A stretch of DNA of 54,534 nucleotides from Verrucomicrobiota bacterium. GTDB lineage: Bacteria; Verrucomicrobiota; Verrucomicrobiia; Limisphaerales; UBA9464. A model generated the notes under the pieces. That model saw only the letters and a program-made list of their open reading frames with translations. It was not told the origin of the DNA and made no database searches. The stretch is taken from contig CANIZL010000038.1 of assembly GCA_947471985.1 (NCBI GenBank), positions 1-54,534 of the forward strand, read 5' to 3'. The translations under genes were made by a program, and so were the position numbers. This document shows positions 33,289-41,547 of this stretch, piece by piece. Position 1 is the stretch's first letter. The number at the start of each line of letters is the position of its first letter.

Positions 33289-34505
33289 GAAGGCAGACGG
33301 AGTGTGCAGGTGACCAGGACCCCTTTTTTGGGGGCGGATTGGAACGTGAGGCTGGCGTTGATCAAATTGGCGCGGTGTTGGAGCACCCGCAATCCCATGC
33401 CATCGCCCGGCACCGTGCGGACCGAAAAACCCATCCCGTTGTCCGCCACCTGCAACTCCAGATGGCGCTCCCGGTGGGTCAGAGTGATTCGAATGCGGGT
33501 CGCTTGACTGTGCTTGAGGGCGTTGTTTACCGCCTCCTGGGCAATGCGATAGAGGTGCATGGCCACGGTGGGATCCGCCACCGGGGTCGGGGTGCGGCTG
33601 GTGTAACGGCAATCCACCCGGGTCAGGGCGCGGGTGGATTGGGCGAGTTCGCGGAGGGCGTTGGTCAGGCCGTCCGCCTCCATGGCGACCGGGCTGAGGC
33701 CGTGGGACAAGGCCCGGGTTTCCCGGGTGGCCGCCCGCAGTTCGTTGCTGAGTTCCTTGAAGGACTTCACCAGCGCCGGCGCCTGTTCCTTGATGTCCTC
33801 CAGGAGGGTGTGGCAGAACAACTCGAGAGCGGTCAGGCGTTGGCCGAGGCCGTCGTGCAGGTCGCGCCCGAAGCGCCGTTGTTCCCGTTCGGTGATGTCG
33901 AGGATCTCCTGCTCCAGTCCCTTCCGCTCGGTGATATCGGTCCGGATGGCGACATACTGCACCGGCTTTCCGGCGTCATTGACGAACGGCACCAGGGTTG
34001 TGTCCACCCAGTAAATCCGCCCGCTTTTGGCGCGATTCTGGATCTCGCCCCGCCAGACCTGTCCCTGGGCGATGGTTTGCCAGAGCTCGCGGAAGAATTC
34101 CTTGGAGTGATGGCTTGAATTGATGATGCGGTGGTCCTGGCCGAGCAGTTCGGCTCGGGAATACTCGGAAATGGCGCAAAACTTGTCGTTGACGTAGGTA
34201 ATCAACCCCCGGGCGTCGGTGATGGCGACGATGGCGTGTTCGTCCAGGGCGGCCTTGACGTCATTCAACTCCTTCAGGATCGCGGGCAACCGATTGTCAG
34301 TCTGGCGGATACCCAAGGCCGCCGTGGGTGTGGACTGGAGCAGGGCAGACGCGTCGATGGCCCGGATCCGGGCAATCAACTCCGCCTGCGACATTTTCGC
34401 CAATCCGTCGGGCTTCACCATGCCCCACGGTAGCACGATGGGCTTTTCGCAGACAAGGCGGCGCAGAGCCTCCGTGAAGGCAGGTTCCGGTCGCCGCTCC
34501 TTCAT
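33285..34505 (-). CDS. Soluble PAS-domain sensor histidine kinase (HisKA_3/NarX type)
   Basis: This 406-aa protein has no membrane segment. The N-terminal about 75 residues are unassigned. A PAS domain plus PAC spans about 83-195 ([50 protein letters not shown]). The HisKA_3 dimerisation helix carries the phospho-His, H217, in [15 protein letters not shown]. The HATPase domain has its N-box at about 318-332 ([16 protein letters not shown]), G1 DNGMGF (355-360) and G2 GDGMGL (367-372). It overlaps the upstream AraC-type gene and the downstream response-regulator gene, each by 4 bp (ATGA), so the three are coupled. The ligand of the PAS domain cannot be read from sequence. Confidence 0.95.
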   Translation of the reverse strand: MKERRPEPAFTEALRRLVCEKPIVLPWGMVKPDGLAKMSQAELIARIRAIDASALLQSTPTAALGIRQTDNRLPAILKELNDVKAALDEHAIVAITDARGLITYVNDKFCAISEYSRAELLGQDHRIINSSHHSKEFFRELWQTIAQGQVWRGEIQNRAKSGRIYWVDTTLVPFVNDAGKPVQYVAIRTDITERKGLEQEILDITEREQRRFGRDLHDGLGQRLTALELFCHTLLEDIKEQAPALVKSFKELSNELRAATRETRALSHGLSPVAMEADGLTNALRELAQSTRALTRVDCRYTSRTPTPVADPTVAMHLYRIAQEAVNNALKHSQATRIRITLTHRERHLELQVADNGMGFSVRTVPGDGMGLRVLQHRANLINASLTFQSAPKKGVLVTCTLRLPS

Positions 34506-35380
34506 GCGGACCGCGGCAGGTGCCCGCGGTATTCCGTGGGGGACTCGCCCACGATGTTCTTGAACGTGCGGTTGAAGTGGGTGAGGGATTGGAAGCCGAC
34601 TTCGTAGGCAATCTCGCTGATCCGCAAGTTGCGGTTGAGCAGGAGGTTCTTGGACTTTTCGATCCGGATCCGGGAGACGAACTCGGTGAAGTTCACGCCG
34701 GTGGTCCGTTTGAACAGCTTGCAGAAATAGAAGACGCTCGTGTGCACGTACTTCGCGACCTGGGAGAGCGACAGGTCTTCCGAGTGGTGCTCGGTGATGT
34801 ATTGCTTGGCCTTGGTGATGACGGGCGGCTCGGCGTTGGTGGTTTGGACGACGATCTGGTTGCTCTTCATCGACAGATGATCGGCGAAGATGACCAGGAG
34901 ATCGGTGGCGGAATCGAGCTTCTTCTGGCTGACCACCGGGGTTTGGAAATAGGCGTCACGCGATTCGGAAAGATCGATGCCGAGTTCGACCCCCTGGGCG
35001 ACGGCCTTCTTGAACGAGGCGGCGGTGGGACGTTGACGCATGACCTGGCCGGTTTGGAGGAAGCCGATGGTTTCGCCGCCGAGTTTCACGGGCACGGCCA
35101 CTTCGCTGAGGCCGAAGGCGCAGTTCAGGACGCCGGGCTTGTCCCGGGCGGATTGGACCAACTCATCCTGAGCCCGGAGACAGGCGGCGCAGGACCGGCT
35201 CTTGTTGGACATCAGAGCGCAGAACGAGGCCTCGCGGCATTTGCCGTGGAGCGAAAGCTGCCAGGTTTCCAATGGTCGCAGGGCGATCGGCAGGTTGGTT
35301 GCCTCGGTGTAGGCCCGTTCGTAATCGCGATACAGGCTTGAGTTCGTCAGGGCCTCGATCAGTGTTCCGCTCGTATTCAT
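34502..35380 (-). CDS. PocR-domain AraC-family transcriptional regulator
   Basis: This 292-aa protein has an N-terminal PocR sensory domain at about 15-165, recognisable by [18 protein letters not shown], the Cys set C48, C54, C64 and C67 ([11 protein letters not shown]), and [18 protein letters not shown]. An AraC helix-turn-helix pair spans about 190-290 ([20 protein letters not shown] and [20 protein letters not shown]). PocR domains sense small molecules such as diols or hydrocarbon derivatives in characterised cases; the inducer here is unknown. It is the first gene of a three-gene operon with a kinase and a response regulator. Confidence 0.95.
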   Translation of the reverse strand: MNTSGTLIEALTNSSLYRDYERAYTEATNLPIALRPLETWQLSLHGKCREASFCALMSNKSRSCAACLRAQDELVQSARDKPGVLNCAFGLSEVAVPVKLGGETIGFLQTGQVMRQRPTAASFKKAVAQGVELGIDLSESRDAYFQTPVVSQKKLDSATDLLVIFADHLSMKSNQIVVQTTNAEPPVITKAKQYITEHHSEDLSLSQVAKYVHTSVFYFCKLFKRTTGVNFTEFVSRIRIEKSKNLLLNRNLRISEIAYEVGFQSLTHFNRTFKNIVGESPTEYRGHLPRSA

Positions 35381-35704
35381 AGGTCAGTTTTCCGATGACC
35401 GTCCTTGGCCATCACGGGGACAATTTTGGAGTAGCCCGGTCACTGAAACCATTGGACCCGGTTCCTGATCTCGGTGGTTGCCCGTCGGGATGGCGGGTAG
35501 GGAACAACCCTTACTGAAGGTCGGGAGAGATAAAATTGGCCGAACCGCCAACGAAGGGGGGCGGGGATTGCGGGGGGAGGCCTTGGGCCGTGGATGGGGC
35601 CGACAATTCGGGGCCCCTCGATGCTCCCGACGAGGCCGGGTTGCGGACGTGCTGCGGAGGCGCGAGGCCCTTGTGGGGGCAGCAGGTTTGGTCCGTCGCC
35701 GGCT
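35381..35704. other. 324-bp gene-free interval; promoter region of the PocR operon
   Basis: This interval lies between the cbpM stop (35705) and the PocR-regulator ATG (35380), both on the minus strand. It contains an imperfect inverted pair GGTTG-CCCG...CGGG-CAACC at about 35475-35513, which could be an operator or attenuator; this is weak. The remainder, up to 35704, is very G-rich with only spurious plus-strand ORFs. Confidence 0.4.
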
Positions 35705-36034
35705 TTAGCGGAGTTGCTGATAATGCCGCAAATCGCGGCGCAGCCGTTCCACCTCTTCGGATAAATTCAACAGCAGGCGCAGGCCGGAATCATTCACTCC
35801 GTAACACTCGCGTAGATGTTCCAGGCGACGCAGCGCCCGCACGGTTTCGTCGTCAAACGCGGGAGCGTCGAACGTGCCGGCGACGGGCGCGATCAAGCCG
35901 CTTTCCTGATAATACAGAATTTGCCGCGTGGTGACGCCGGTGAGTTCGGCGACGATTTCCAGGGTGTAGGTGGCGTCGATCGGCGGGTCGAACGGCGGGT
36001 GGCCGGGCGCGGTGGATTCCGGGGACGGGTTCAT
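35705..36034 (-). CDS. cbpM: MerR-like chaperone-modulator (CbpM-type)
   Basis: This 109-aa protein has a MerR-type winged-helix at about 22-90 (YTLEIVAELTGVTTRQILYY, ALRRLEHLRECYGVNDSGL) and a C-terminal helix ending LRRDLRHYQQL. It is short and lacks an effector domain, as CbpM proteins do. It starts 5 bp after the cbpA stop codon. In E. coli, CbpM binds the J domain of CbpA and blocks it. The gene pairing is the main argument for the name; a DNA-binding role is the alternative. Confidence 0.75.
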   Translation of the reverse strand: MNPSPESTAPGHPPFDPPIDATYTLEIVAELTGVTTRQILYYQESGLIAPVAGTFDAPAFDDETVRALRRLEHLRECYGVNDSGLRLLLNLSEEVERLRRDLRHYQQLR

Positions 36035-36039
36035 GAGGT

Positions 36040-37032
36040 TCAGGCCGCGGCGGGCAGTCGGGGATTGAAGGTGGATGTGCTGCGGAGCTTCTCCCAGAGG
36101 GCCCGCTCTTCCTCACTCACCTGGGTGGGGAGCTGCACGGAAACGAGGACGTAGAGGTCGCCGCGTTCACCGGACTTGCCCCTGGGCAGCCCGCGTCCAC
36201 GGACGCGCAGGCGGTGTCCGTTGGCGGTGTTCGCCGGGAGGCGCAGCGTGACGGATCCATCCAGGGTGGGCAGCTTGATTTCACCGCCCAGGACCGCCTC
36301 CCACGGGGCCACATCCAGCTCGTAATACACGTCCGAGCCGCGCGTGGAGAAGTCCGGATCCGCCGCGTGCCGGACGCGCAGATACAGGTCGCCCGCGGGT
36401 CCGCCGCCCCGGCCGGGTTCTCCCTGACCGGGCACCCGGATGCGTTGTCCGTCGGTGGCTCCGGCGGCGATGCGAACCCGAAAGTTTCGCGTGGTGGCCT
36501 GTCCGGTCCGCGGGTCGGTGGATTGCAATGAGACCGGGCGCACGGTGCCGCTCATGGCTTCCGCCAGGGTGACCAGAATGTCCCCTTCGACGTCGCTGCC
36601 CCGGCGGGCGCGTCCCCGGGATTCCGTTTCGTCGCCCGCCGGCTCGGCCCCTTCGGTGGGAAAACCGTAGCGACTGCCCCCGCTGAAAAATTGCTCAAAG
36701 AAATCGCTGAAGCCGGTTCCGCCAAAATGGAACTCGGAACCCGCTCCGGGTTGGCCGGGCGGGCCTTCCGGGGACCCTTCGCGGGGTGCTTCGGCGCCGG
36801 CGTGACGCCAGTTGGCGCCGAGGAGATCGTATTTTTTCCGCTTCTCGGGATCGCTCAACACCTCGTTGGCTTCGTTGATCTCCTTGAATTTGTTTTCGGC
36901 GTTGGCCTTGTCCTTCGCCACGTCCGGGTGGTACTGGCGGGCCAGCTTGCGGAACGCCTTTTTGATCTCTTCCGGGCTGGCGTCCCGAGCCACGCCCAGC
37001 GTGGTGTAGTAGTCTTTGAACTCAACGGACAT
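36040..37032 (-). CDS. cbpA: CbpA-type DnaJ (J domain plus C-terminal domains, no zinc finger)
   Basis: This 330-aa protein has a J domain at 6-70 with HPD at 35-37 (RQYHPDVAK). A Gly/Phe-rich region ([20 protein letters not shown]) follows, and two DnaJ C-terminal beta domains run from about 150 to 310 ([39 protein letters not shown]). The four CxxCxGxG motifs of DnaJ are missing, which defines the CbpA class. It is a co-chaperone for DnaK. It is cotranscribed with cbpM, and a perfect 38-bp palindrome lies 20 bp upstream of its ATG. Confidence 0.9.
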   Translation of the reverse strand: MSVEFKDYYTTLGVARDASPEEIKKAFRKLARQYHPDVAKDKANAENKFKEINEANEVLSDPEKRKKYDLLGANWRHAGAEAPREGSPEGPPGQPGAGSEFHFGGTGFSDFFEQFFSGGSRYGFPTEGAEPAGDETESRGRARRGSDVEGDILVTLAEAMSGTVRPVSLQSTDPRTGQATTRNFRVRIAAGATDGQRIRVPGQGEPGRGGGPAGDLYLRVRHAADPDFSTRGSDVYYELDVAPWEAVLGGEIKLPTLDGSVTLRLPANTANGHRLRVRGRGLPRGKSGERGDLYVLVSVQLPTQVSEEERALWEKLRSTSTFNPRLPAAA

Positions 37033-37052
37033 GGTGGGAAAGTCTCCCCGTC

Positions 37053-37090
37053 GGACCGGTCACGGGATCCCCGGATCCCGTGACCGGTCC
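37053..37090. promoter_or_regulatory. Perfect 38-bp palindrome (18-bp arms, 2-nt centre) upstream of cbpA
   Basis: Arm 1 is 37053-37070 (GGACCGGTCACGGGATCC), the centre is CC, and arm 2 is 37073-37090, an exact reverse complement. It lies between the end of the radical-SAM-like gene (37160) and the cbpA start (37032), both read on the minus strand. It could end the upstream transcript, though no T run follows, or be a protein-binding operator or an RNA hairpin in the cbpA leader. Confidence 0.9.
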
Positions 37091-37159
37091 AGCGGCTAGG
37101 TTTGCTTCAGCGTCGAGGCAAGCGGATCGGAGCGCCAATCTGGCCGGGGCAATTGTTGG

Positions 37160-38038
37160 TCAGAAGACCTCCACGGTCAGGCCGGACACGGTCCGGACGT
37201 GCCGGGCGATGTCGAAGAGCGTGCGAAGGGGCAGGGGGTTCCGCGGGGCCTCAGTGTTCGGGCCGGATTCCGAGTAGACCTGGACGAGCGGGATCTTCGC
37301 CCCGTCGTCCTTCATGGCCTTGAGACTCTGCGCGTACGCTTCGATCTCGGGTCCGACCGGACTTTCCCCGGGCACGGCCGAGAAATGTCCCTGCAGAATC
37401 ACGGGGCGCTGTCGGGCCAGGCGGGAAATTTGCTGCCGAAGCTCGGCGGTCGGCGGGGCCGTTGGATCGGCTGGCCGGGACGATTCCGGATCGTAGCGCA
37501 CCCAGATTTCATCTCGCGGAGTGAAGAGCCGCAAGGCTTCAATCACCTCGGGTCGATGGAATTCGCAGGCGTTGGTGCTCAGGATCAGCTTGAAAAATGG
37601 AAACCGGGTGAGGGCGCGCAAGTGCACGAGGGCTTCCAGGGCTTCGACAAACTTGGGGGACTGTGTGGGCTCGCTGTCGCCGCCGATGGACACATGACGG
37701 AGCGATAGTAATTCGGCGGGCAGATTTTCGTAGCCGGCCAGTTCGCGTACCCCGCCGGATTGTACGAGGGCCAGCGTGCGGGTCATTTCGGCCAGCATGA
37801 CGGGAACCTCCAGATCCAGAGGGCGCCCGGTCTCCTTGGCGGGGACACCGTCTTCACTGGATCGGTGCAGGGGGGCGAGGTCAATCCCGATGGAAAGGCC
37901 CCGGGCCCGCGGCGAGAGCTCGATGCTGACGTAGCGATTGCCGAGATAATCGCGGCGGCAGGGAGCCTCCTTGGATGGGGTAACCGCCCGGTCCAGAGCT
38001 GCTTTGGGCGCGTCGGGCGTGATTTCGGGTGGGCTCAT
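37160..38038 (-). CDS. Radical-SAM superfamily homologue lacking the Fe-S cluster cysteines
   Basis: This protein is 292 aa from the ATG at 38038, with GGAAAG 4 bp upstream; the frame is open further but without support. The N-terminal half reads NRYVSIELSPRARGLSIGID, then LAPLHRSSEDGVPAKE. In ordinary members of this subfamily the segment after GLSIGV(N) is the CxxxCxxC cluster motif. Here it holds no Cys, and the only Cys in the protein are C27 and C158. Downstream family landmarks remain: SIGGDSEPTQSPKF (119-130, equivalent to GDGEPT), LILSTNA, VILQGHF, and VQVYSESGPNTEAP through LPLRTLFDIARHVR and the very C-terminal GLTVEVF. It should therefore be unable to carry a 4Fe-4S cluster. The role is unknown. 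Confidence 0.7.
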   Translation of the reverse strand: MSPPEITPDAPKAALDRAVTPSKEAPCRRDYLGNRYVSIELSPRARGLSIGIDLAPLHRSSEDGVPAKETGRPLDLEVPVMLAEMTRTLALVQSGGVRELAGYENLPAELLSLRHVSIGGDSEPTQSPKFVEALEALVHLRALTRFPFFKLILSTNACEFHRPEVIEALRLFTPRDEIWVRYDPESSRPADPTAPPTAELRQQISRLARQRPVILQGHFSAVPGESPVGPEIEAYAQSLKAMKDDGAKIPLVQVYSESGPNTEAPRNPLPLRTLFDIARHVRTVSGLTVEVF

Positions 38039-38233
38039 AGGCTTTCCGGGGTTGTCCGCGAGTTCTCCAAGTGCGCTGGCCGCTCTGCCAATTCCATTTT
38101 CATGCTGTACGCCCGTATCATACGGCGCAGGTGCACGTTGATGGCCCATCGGGTGGATGCCTACACGGGCATTGTGATAGGTTGGCCATTTGTTGTTCTG
38201 GCCGATTTGCGGCCGGGGATTCCCGGCGTCGCC

Positions 38234-39250
38234 TCACCAAGTCCAACGGCCGGCCACGAACATGAAGCGCTGATACTGCGCCAGACGGGTCCAGGGTACC
38301 GCCTGCGCTCGCTTCCGGCGGACCGCTTCGCCGGGTGAATCCGGCTGGCGAGCCGTTCCCTTGTAAACCCGGCCGCCGAGCTGGCGCACGCGCCCTTCCG
38401 CGGCATAGAGCTCCCGGATATAGGGCGCGTAAATCCAACGGCGCACGAGCGGATCCATCTTTCGGTCCTGCCATCGATAATCGTGGAGCTCGTAGATCCA
38501 ACGATGGATCAGATGGATGCGGGCAAAGTGATAGACGACGAGTGGATCCCCTTCGACGAGCACCCGGCCGCCACGGTAGTGGATCCGCTGGGTTTCGACG
38601 TTCCACGGGGCCACGCCCGCGCCGGCGTATTCGAGGATCGTCACGTCGTAGCGGTCGGGCCATTCCTCCAGGTATTTTTGATCGCCGTGGCGGCCCGGTT
38701 CGAAGCGGTCGTAGCACCACTCCAGACATTGTTCCCGCCACCGATTCAGGCACGCCAGCGCCGAGGGTGTGCGGCGGAAGGCCAGCATGCCGACATTGAA
38801 GCGTCCGCCCTTGGCCTGGACGTACCGCTGTTCCATGAGCACGATCGAGCGATCGCGCAGTCCCGCGAAGATCGGCGCCGGGGCATCGAAGAAAAACATG
38901 TCCGCATCGAGGTAGGCGAGCGTCTCGATGGTGGGGTCGCGCCGCAGCACGTGCACCAGCAGGGCGGGGCCGCAGGTCCAGAAGTACTCGACCGGTTGAC
39001 GGTTCGGTTTCACGGCCAGCAGCGCGGGATCCGCCTGTTCCAACTCCGCCAACGGCACCCGCCGCACGTGCTGGGAATCCAAGCGCCGCAGCAGTTCCTC
39101 GGTCTCCGCGTCCAGACAGAGGACCCAGAGGACAAACGGCGCGCAATGCTGCTCCAGTGACCGCAGGAGAGCCAGTCCCCGCGTCAGGTAGTGACGATCA
39201 AAATAAGTAGCGTAATGGGTGGGGTGAACCCCGGGAGTCCGGGAATTCAT
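38234..39250 (-). CDS. GT-A type glycosyltransferase-like protein
   Basis: This protein is 338 aa from the ATG at 39250, which overlaps the upstream glycosyltransferase stop by 4 bp. It has a nucleotide-sugar transferase fold: YATYFDRHYLTRGLALLRSL at the start, a DxD metal motif at D115-A-D117 (LAYLDADMFFFDAP), and GGRFNVGMLAFRRTP further on, followed by GDQKYLEEWPDRY. These match the GT8-like/nucleotide-diphospho-sugar transferase clan. The C-terminal quarter is Arg-rich. Donor and acceptor are unknown. It probably works with the coupled gene at 39247-40452 on a surface glycan. Confidence 0.8.
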   Translation of the reverse strand: MNSRTPGVHPTHYATYFDRHYLTRGLALLRSLEQHCAPFVLWVLCLDAETEELLRRLDSQHVRRVPLAELEQADPALLAVKPNRQPVEYFWTCGPALLVHVLRRDPTIETLAYLDADMFFFDAPAPIFAGLRDRSIVLMEQRYVQAKGGRFNVGMLAFRRTPSALACLNRWREQCLEWCYDRFEPGRHGDQKYLEEWPDRYDVTILEYAGAGVAPWNVETQRIHYRGGRVLVEGDPLVVYHFARIHLIHRWIYELHDYRWQDRKMDPLVRRWIYAPYIRELYAAEGRVRQLGGRVYKGTARQPDSPGEAVRRKRAQAVPWTRLAQYQRFMFVAGRWTW

Positions 39251-40452
39251 ACGGCCGTGGGCCCGATTCCCGCGGCGAACGTGTTCAATTGCAGCAATTC
39301 CAGCCATTGGCGGCGGACCGATTCCAGGGAAAAGAGTTCGCGGGCCCGTTGGCGTGCGGCGGCGCCCAGGCGCCCCCGGAGCGCGGCATCCCGGGCCAGC
39401 GTCACCAGGCGGTCCGCCATCGCCACTGTGTCGAATTCCGGCACCAGAAACCCGGATTTACCGTCGCGGATTTGTTCCGTGATGCCGCCATGCCGACTGC
39501 CGACGATGGCCAGCCCGTGCGCCATGGCCTCGGCCACCGTCACGGGGCAGGTGTCGTAGCGGTCGGCCACGGCCACGCTGGGGTGCAGAAGAATCTGGCA
39601 GGCGCGGACGCGCTCGAGCGCCTTATCATGGGACAGGAATCCATGAAAGGTGACGCTATCCTCGAGTTGGTAGGCCCGCGTTAACTGCTGCAGAGCGGGC
39701 AGCAAGGCACCGTCGCCCAGGAACTCCAACGTCAGCGGAAGCTCTGGACATAGCTCCCGGGCTCGGCGGAAGGCATCCAGGGCCAGTACGTGCCCTTTCA
39801 TGGCCTCCATGCGGCCGATGACCAGGCAGTGGATGGATTGTTCCGCGTGGGAAACGGCCGCGTTGGGGATCGCCACGGCATGGCGGATGACGTGGGTCTT
39901 TTCGGCGGGCAAACCCAATTCGATCAATTGCCGACGGCCGAATTCGCTGGGCGCGATGACCCCGTCCGCCGCCAGGTAAAGCTGGTAGGCGGCGCGAACC
40001 GCGGGATTTCGGAGGCCATCGGTGATGTCCGTGCCATGAGTCTGACAGTAGTACCGGAGACCGAGGTCCCGGGCGATATCCAACAGAGGTGCATGGACGT
40101 CCATCCACTGGGCCAGGATCGCCTGCACTCCGTGGTGGATGAGAAAGTCGCGGATCTGTTGCTGATGATCCGGGTGCCAAAAACGTTGCCGGTGATCCTC
40201 CGGCAGCCGGGCCAGGATGGGTTTCTGGTTGTCCGGCGCCGCAAACACGGGCGGCAGGTTCGGCGGCAGGTACGACAGCGGGGCGTCGGTGCCCCAGAAG
40301 GGAGCAACGGGCTCGTAGGCGCAGATCGCCACAACCACGGTCTGTTGTGGCAGGATCGTTTCGATATGCGCCTTCACCCAGGACTGACCCCAGCGCCCAA
40401 TCACGGGCGCGAAAATGGCGAGCGGCTTCAGATGGTTACCCCTTGCGGCCAT
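39247..40452 (-). CDS. GT4-family glycosyltransferase (GT-B fold)
   Basis: This 401-aa protein has an N-terminal acceptor half with YYCQTHGTDITDGLRNP and GVIAPSEFGRRQLIELGLP. The C-terminal GT4 domain carries CLVIGRMEAMKGHVLALDAF, VTFHGFLSHDKALERVRAC, and the nucleotide-sugar motif DTCPVTVAEAMAHGLAIVGSRHGG with its conserved Glu. No signal or membrane segment is seen. It is the first gene of a two-gene unit; its stop overlaps the next start (ATGA). Confidence 0.9.
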   Translation of the reverse strand: MAARGNHLKPLAIFAPVIGRWGQSWVKAHIETILPQQTVVVAICAYEPVAPFWGTDAPLSYLPPNLPPVFAAPDNQKPILARLPEDHRQRFWHPDHQQQIRDFLIHHGVQAILAQWMDVHAPLLDIARDLGLRYYCQTHGTDITDGLRNPAVRAAYQLYLAADGVIAPSEFGRRQLIELGLPAEKTHVIRHAVAIPNAAVSHAEQSIHCLVIGRMEAMKGHVLALDAFRRARELCPELPLTLEFLGDGALLPALQQLTRAYQLEDSVTFHGFLSHDKALERVRACQILLHPSVAVADRYDTCPVTVAEAMAHGLAIVGSRHGGITEQIRDGKSGFLVPEFDTVAMADRLVTLARDAALRGRLGAAARQRARELFSLESVRRQWLELLQLNTFAAGIGPTAV

Positions 40453-40702
40453 GACAAATCTCGGACGCGCAAAAAGGCGGGAGAGGCCTCAATCGTCAAC
40501 TTTGATGACTGGATTTACGCTTGGGGGAGGCGATGGGGTGCTGGCCGTCGGGAGATGACAGGCAGGTTCCCGCGAACCCGATCCACGCATTGCCGGGAGA
40601 GTCGGCGGCGGTTTCGCCTTCGATTACCCTTGGTGTCACCGGATGCGATAGTTGGTAGATTCAATTCGCGATCGGCCGGCGACCCCCCAAGGTGGTAGAC
40701 TG

Positions 40703-41398
40703 ATGACGTCGTCTGATTCGAATAAGCATGCAGCTGAAACCGCAGCGTCGGCGTCCCGCCGGTCGGTGCTGGCCGCACCGGACTTTTCCCAGCCAGCCAA
40801 ACGGATCGCCGATCTTGTGGACCGCCCCGACTTCCCGCAGTGCGCCCTCGGCGAACACGTCAACATCGGCGGGGTGTCCGGCGTGGTGATGGAAATCGTC
40901 CGGCAATCCCTGAAAGTGCAGTCGCCGGAAGGCAGTGTGCAGAGTTTTAACTGCAACCGTTTGCGGACCATTTACGGGGCCCGTCCCGACCACGCAGAAG
41001 ATGAAGTGGCGCCCCAGCCAGTTCGCGTTGAACCGGTTGTGGGTGAGCCGGTAACGGACCCCGTCCCGGCGTCCGTGTCCTGGTTGGATGTAAAACCGCC
41101 CACCGCCGCGGAGAAACGGGCGGCCGCAGCGGCCGCTGCCGCGGCGGCGAAAATCCCGCTCCCGGTGCGGCGTGATTTTATCGCGGAGCCGGACTTCACC
41201 GCTCTGGTGCAACCCATTGCGGCCCTGGCGGGGCGCGAGGACTTTCCGCGGTGCGCCTACGGGGCACATATAGATATCGTCGGGTATGTCGGGGTCGTGG
41301 TGGAGTTGGTGAAGGACTCGGTCAAGGTGCAGTCCCAGGCGGGCCCGGTCCGCAGCTTCAACGCCCCCATGCTGCGGAAACTCTACGGCAACGTCTAA
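40703..41398 (+). CDS. Protein with an internally duplicated uncharacterised 70-aa domain
   Basis: This protein is 231 aa from the ATG at 40703, with AAGGTGG 8 bp before it; the frame is open upstream to 40652. Residues 23-92 and 160-229 align without gaps over 70 positions with 36 identities counted by hand. Shared features are xPDF, DFPxCAxGxH, a Val-rich GVVxEhV strand (h = hydrophobic), SxKVQS, and an SFN...LR..YG end. Each copy keeps one Cys and one His (CALGEH, CAYGAH). The linker (93-159) is Pro/Val-rich and contains a nine-Ala run. No signal peptide is seen. The domain is not one I recognise; a small beta barrel is plausible. It is transcribed towards pgk. Confidence 0.75.
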   Translation: MTSSDSNKHAAETAASASRRSVLAAPDFSQPAKRIADLVDRPDFPQCALGEHVNIGGVSGVVMEIVRQSLKVQSPEGSVQSFNCNRLRTIYGARPDHAEDEVAPQPVRVEPVVGEPVTDPVPASVSWLDVKPPTAAEKRAAAAAAAAAAKIPLPVRRDFIAEPDFTALVQPIAALAGREDFPRCAYGAHIDIVGYVGVVVELVKDSVKVQSQAGPVRSFNAPMLRKLYGNV

Positions 41399-41547
41399 GA
41401 ACTAAGGAACTAAGGCGAACCCTCCCGGGACGGTGTCGGCCGGGGGGATTCCGTCAGGGGATATCCGCCGGGTTCTGGCGGGTGCCGGCCACTTCCCTTT
41501 GCCCCCGGGCCGGGATCCCCGCAGACTGGGGCGCATTTTTTAAGATT

